DNA of 64,000 nucleotides, from assembly GCF_949987535.1 (NCBI RefSeq), contig NC_080081.1:54260153-54324152 (forward strand), in the 5' to 3' direction. The position numbers and the translations under genes were made by a program. Shown piece after piece: positions 59,850 through 64,000 of the stretch. Positions within the stretch are counted from its first letter, which is position 1; each line of letters opens with the position of its first letter. Origin of the DNA: Balaenoptera acutorostrata. Taxonomy: Eukaryota; Chordata; Mammalia; Artiodactyla; Balaenopteridae. Under the pieces are notes generated by a model. That model saw only the letters and a program-made list of their open reading frames with translations. It was not told the DNA's origin and made no database searches.

Positions 59850-59933
59850 TTTTGCTTAGAGATTTCAACACCCCTCTCTCAAAAAATGAGAGAAATAATT
59901 GACAGAAAATCATTAAGTATGAAGAACACCTGA
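59850..59933 (+). mobile_element. Old L1M ORF2, first segment
   Basis: 'gagatttcaacacccctctc' and 'attgacagaaaatcattaag' are typical endonuclease-region words of old L1 ORF2. It is interrupted by the CHR SINE and resumes at 60310. Not coding. Confidence 0.75.
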
Positions 59934-60299
59934 GGGACTTCCCTGGTGGCACAGTGGTTAAGAATCTGCCTGCCAATGCAGGGGACACGGGTTCAAGCCC
60001 TGGTCCAGGAAGATCCCACACGCCATGGAGCAACTAAGCCTGTGAGCCACAACCACTAAGCCTATGCTCTAGAACCCATGAGTCACAACTACTGAGCCCG
60101 CATGCCACAACTACTGAAGCCTCCATGCCTAGAGCTCATGCTCTGCAACAAAGAGAAGCCACTGCAATGAGAAGCCCGCACACGCCAAAGAAGAGTAGCC
60201 CCGGCTTGCTGCAACTAGAGAAAGCCCATGCACAGCAATGAAGACCCAATATAGACATACATACATACATAAATAAATTTATAAAAAAAAAAGAATGCT
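59934..60299 (+). mobile_element. CHR-family SINE, tRNA-derived
   Basis: Starts 'gggacttccctggtggcaca', with pol III A box at 59946-59960 and B box 'gggttcaagccc' at 59989-60000, then 'gaagatcccacacgccatgg', a body shared with the copy at 12783-13164, and a tail of 'cata' units plus poly(A). An imperfect 10-bp TSD is likely: 'tgaagaacac' at 59920-59929 and 'tgaaaaacac' at 60300-60309. CpGs are mostly lost, so it is older than the other copy. It sits inside an old L1M ORF2, whose sequence continues across it. Confidence 0.9.
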
Positions 60300-60309
60300 T
60301 GAAAAACAC

Positions 60310-60930
60310 TGTCAATTAACTTGACCTAATAGCTCCACCTAACAGCAGAAGAATTTACAGTCCTTTAATACACATGGAATATTTACCAAGCTAGACCACT
60401 CTCTGGGCCATAAAACAGGTCTAGTAATTTAAAAAGTGTGCAAACCACTTATGTTCCTTGATGACAATAGAACTAAATTAGAAATCAATAACAAATCAGT
60501 ACGTGGCCAATCCCTAAATATTTAGAATTGAAATAATATGTTTCTAAATAACCAATGGGTAAAAAAAAAAATTACAAAAATGAAATAAAATTATAAAGTA
60601 TTTTGAATGAAATTCAAATGAAAGCATAACATATCAAAATCTGAGTGTGCAACCAAAGTAGTACTTAAATGGCAATAATAACATTTATTTAATAGCATTG
60701 AATAAACCATATTGCAATAGAAAACAGGTCTCATATCAATAACCTTAATTTTCACCTTAAAAAACTCAAAACAGAGCAAATTAAAACAAAGGAAAGAGAA
60801 AGGAAAAATAAAGATTAGAGCAGAAATTAATGAAATAAAAAACAGAAAACCAACACAAAAAGCAAAATATGGTTATTTGAGATCCATAAAATTGATATAT
60901 ACCTAAACAGATTGATCAGAAATAAAAAAA
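60310..60930 (+). mobile_element. Old L1M ORF2, second segment
   Basis: Continues the L1M: 'tcaattaacttgacctaata', 'ctctgggccataaaacaggt', 'aactaaattagaaatcaata', 'aagattagagcagaaattaa'. It ends where L1-D begins. Many stops; no product. Confidence 0.8.
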
Positions 60931-61808
60931 TATGATGCTCAACAGACTCCCTCTTGCGAGAGCACCAGAATCACAACTAACTGCTGAACAATCATTGACA
61001 GGAAGACACTGGAACTCACCAAAAATGATACCCCACATCCAAAGACAAAGGAGAAGCCACAATGAGATGGTAGGAAGGGCACAATCACAATAAAATCAAA
61101 TCCCATAACTGCTGGGAGGGGTGACACAAACTGGAAAACACTTATACCAAAGAAGTCCACACACTGGAGTGAAGCTTCTGAGCCACACGTCAGGCTTCCC
61201 AACCTGGGGGTCTGGCAATGGGAGGAGGAATTCCTAGAGAATCAAACTTTGAAGGCTAGCAGGATTTGATTGCAGGACTTTGACAGGACTGGAGGAAACA
61301 GAGACTCCACACTTGGAGGGCACACACAAAGGAGTGTGTGCATTGGGACCCAGGGGAAGGAGCAGTGACCCCTTAGGAGACTAAACCAGACCTACCTGCT
61401 AGTGTTGGAGGGTATCCTGCAGAGGCAGGGGTTGGCTGTGTCTCACAGTGAGGACAAGGACATCGGCAGCAGAAATTCTGGGAAGTACTCCTTGGGGTGA
61501 GCCCTCCCAGAGTCCACCATTAGCCCCACCAAAGAGCCTGGATAGGCTCCAGTGTTGGGTCACCTCAAGCCAAACAACCAACTGGGAGAGAACCCAGCCC
61601 TACCCATCAGCAGACAAGTGAATTAAAATTTTACTGAGCTCTGCCCACCAGAACAACAGCCAGCTATACCCAACACCAGTGCCTCTCATCAGGAAACTTT
61701 CACAGGCCTCTTAGATAGCCTCATCCAACAGAGGGCAGACAGCAGAAGCAAGAACTACAATCATAAAGCCTGTGGAACAAAAACCACATTCACAGAAAGA
61801 GAGACAAG

Positions 61809-62714
61809 ATGAAAAGCCAGAAGGCTATGTACCAGACGAAGGAACAAGATAAAACCCCAGAAAAACAACTAAATGAAGTGGAGGTAGGCAAGCTTCCAGA
61901 AAAAGAATTCAGAATAATGATAGTGAAGATGATCCAGGACCTCGGAAAAACAATGGAGGCAAAGATCGAGAAGATGCAAGAAATGTTTAACAAAGACCTA
62001 GAAGAATTAAAGAAAAAACAAACAGAGATGAACAATACAATAACTTAAATGAAAAATACAGTAGAAGGAATCAATAGCAGAATAACTGAGGCAGAAGAAC
62101 GGATAAGTGACCTGGAAGACAGAATGGTGGAATTCACTGCTGCAGAACAGAATAAAGAAAAAAGAATGAAAAGAAATGAAGACAGCCTAAGAGACCTCTG
62201 GGACAACATTAAACACACCAACATTCTCATTATAGGGGTCCCAGAAGGAGAAGAGAGAGAGAAAGGACCAGAGAAAATATTTGAAGAGGTTATAGATGAA
62301 AACTTCCCTAACATGGGAAAGGAAATAGCCACCCTAGTCCAGGAAGCACAGAGAGTCCCATACAGGAAAAACCCAAGGAGAAACATGTCAAGACACATAG
62401 TAATCAAATTGGCAAAAATTAAAGAAAAATAATAATTATTGAAAGCAGCAAGGGCAAAATGACAAATAACATACAAGGGAACTCCCATAAGGTTAACAGC
62501 TGATTTCTCAGCAGAAACTCTACAAGCCAGAAGGGAGTGGCATGACATATTTAAAGTGATGAAACGGAAGAACGTACAACCAAGATTACTCTACCCAGCA
62601 AGGATCTCATTCAGATTCGATGGAGAAATCAAAAGTTTTACAGACAAGCAAAAGCTAAGAGAATTCAGCACCACCAAACCAGCTCTACAACAAATGCTAA
62701 AGGAAGTTCTCTAA
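61809..62714 (+). pseudogene. L1-D ORF1 remnant (RNA-binding chaperone)
   Basis: ATG at 61809 and final stop near 62712-62714. The N-terminus 'MKSQKAMYQTKEQDKTPEKQ' differs from the other copies, and the coiled coil is longer by a few residues ('MEAKIEKMQEMF' against 'MEKIQEIF'). A TAA at 62046-62048 interrupts one frame after 79 codons; the same frame continues in 62049-62432 with coiled coil and RRM start ('NILIIGVPEGEE'). Indels near 62420-62445 then shift the C-terminal domain. Non-functional. Confidence 0.9.
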
Positions 62715-62772
62715 GTGGGAAACAAAAGAGAGGAAAAGGACCTACAACAACAAATCCAAAACAATTAAGCAA

Positions 62773-64000
62773 ATGATAATAGGAATACACATATTGATAA
62801 TTACCTTAAATGTGAAAGGATTAAATGCTCCAACCAAAAGACACAGGCTCGCTGAATGGATACAAAAACAAGATGCATATATATGTTGTCTACAAGAGAC
62901 CCACTTCAGACCTAGGGACACATACAGGCTGAAAGTGAGGGGATGGAAAAAGATATTCCATGCAAATGGAAATCAAAAGAAAGCTGGAGTAGCAATTCTC
63001 ATATCAGATAACATAGACTTTAAAATAAAGAATGTTACACGAGACAAGGAAGGACAGTACATAATGATCAAGGGATCAATCCAAGAAGAAGATATAACAA
63101 TTATAAATATATACACACCCAACATAGGAGCACCTCAATATATAAGGCAACTGCTAACAGCTCTAAAAGAGGAAATCGACAGTAACACAATAATAGTGGG
63201 GGACTTTAACACCTCACTTACAACAATGGACAGATCATCCAAACAGAAAATTAATAAGGAAACACAAGCTATAAATGACACAATAGAACAGACAGATTTA
63301 ATTGATATTTATAGGACATTCCATCTAAAAACAGCAGATTACACTCTGTTCTCAAGTGTGCACAGAACATTCACCAGGATAGAACACATGTTGGGTCACA
63401 AATCAAGCCTCAGTAAATTTCAGAAAATTGAAATCACATGAAGCATCTTTTCTGACCACAACGCTTTGAGATTAGAAATGAATTACAGGGAAAAAAAAGT
63501 AAAAAACCACAAACACATGGAGGCCAAACAATACATTACTAAATAACCAAGAGATCACTGAAGAAATCAAAGAGGAAATTAAAAAATACCTAGAGACAAA
63601 TGACAATGAAAAGATGATGATCCAAAACCTACGGGATGCAGCAAAAGCATTTCTAAGATGGAAGTTTATAGCAATGCAATCCTAACTCAAGAAACAAGAA
63701 AAATCTCAAATAAACAATCTAAATTTACACCTGAAGGAACTAGAGAAAGAAGAACAAACAAAACCCCAAGTTAGTAAAAGGAAAGAAATCATAAAGATCA
63801 GCGCAGAAATAAATGAAATAGAAAAAAAGAAAACAATTGCAAACATCAATAAAACGAAATGCTGGTTCCTTGAGAAGATCATTAGGCAGACTCATCAAGA
63901 AAAAGACAGAGAGGACCCAAATCAATAAAATTAGAAATGAAAAAGGAGAAGTTACAACAGACACAGCAGAAATACAAAGCATCCTAAGAGACTACTACAA
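62773..64000 (+). pseudogene. L1-D ORF2, 5' part, damaged
   Basis: ATG at 62773 opens 222 codons to a TGA at 63439-63441. They hold most of the endonuclease: 'LIITLNVKGLNAPTKRH', '[14 protein letters not shown]' (Glu) and 'IVGDFNTSLT'. The 'RIEHMLGH' segment carries Glu where the sister copies have Asp (RIDHILGH), a likely loss of a catalytic residue. 'FSDHNALRL' lies just past the stop. Further stops follow, and about 17 nt are missing near 63880 compared with L1-A, shifting the frame. RT lies outside the window. Confidence 0.9.

Larger units (their letters stand above)
60931..64000 (+). mobile_element. L1-D: LINE-1 with a different 5'UTR, cut by window end
   Basis: Begins near 'gctcaacagactccctcttg' and runs off the window inside ORF2. 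The 5'UTR (about 60931-61808, ~880 bp) shows no similarity by eye to the ~2.1-kb 5'UTRs of L1-A, L1-B and L1-C, whereas ORF1 and ORF2 are clearly related to theirs. It landed in an old L1M. The exact 5' edge and TSD cannot be fixed because the 3' end is outside. Confidence 0.9.

Noticed and set aside
59989..60000. tRNA gene
   Set aside because: The A and B boxes belong to the SINE head. No full tRNA cloverleaf with an acceptor stem and anticodon was seen.

Overview
The window is mammalian nuclear DNA, AT-rich and dominated by interspersed repeats, with no cellular protein-coding or structural RNA gene that I can support. The organism is very probably a cetacean (whale or dolphin). Two SINEs at 12783-13164 (-) and 59934-60299 (+) have the tRNA-derived head (A box, B box, then 'gaagatcccac') and body of the CHR family, which is known from Cetacea and hippopotamus with related forms in ruminants. 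The full-length LINE-1 (L1) elements are also of a cetartiodactyl type. MIR, L2, HAL1-like, MLT and hAT fossils show the usual eutherian background.

Layout. 1-15600: mostly unique intergenic or intronic sequence with old MIR copies, an ERVL-type solo LTR (2287-2709), an old L1 3' fragment carrying a pure (TA)33 tract (4567-5250), one CHR SINE and a young 5'-truncated L1 tail (14645-15084). 15633-41573: three full-length L1s of one lineage, each about 7.2-7.4 kb with target-site duplications (TSDs). L1-A (+, 15633-22913) and L1-B (-, 25420-32813) are tail to tail. L1-B and L1-C (+, 34338-41573) are head to head. L1-B split a HAL1-like element and L1-C split an old L1M. 41590-59850: mostly unique sequence with scattered MIR, L2, hAT, MLT1 and Tigger-like relics, microsatellites, and an LTR-like insertion that breaks a MIR at about 48200-48690. 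59850-64000: an old L1M interrupted by a CHR SINE and by a fourth L1 (L1-D, +, from about 60931) that runs off the window.

The only coding capacity is that of the L1s: ORF1 (RNA-binding chaperone) and ORF2 (endonuclease plus reverse transcriptase). All copies are broken. L1-C ORF1 is one continuous frame apart from a single stop, and L1-B ORF2 is broken mainly by three small length changes. L1-B keeps a CpG-rich 5'UTR with a tandemly duplicated unit of about 365 bp, and looks the youngest. L1-D has an unrelated, shorter 5'UTR.

I found no clearly new biological system. The best leads are the long open frames antisense to the L1 5'UTR in L1-A and L1-B (with a partly matching frame in L1-C), the duplicated promoter unit in L1-B, the swap of 5'UTR between related L1 lineages, and the alternating-orientation L1 cluster. 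Repeat family names were assigned by eye from remembered consensus patterns, so family-level calls on old relics are tentative.
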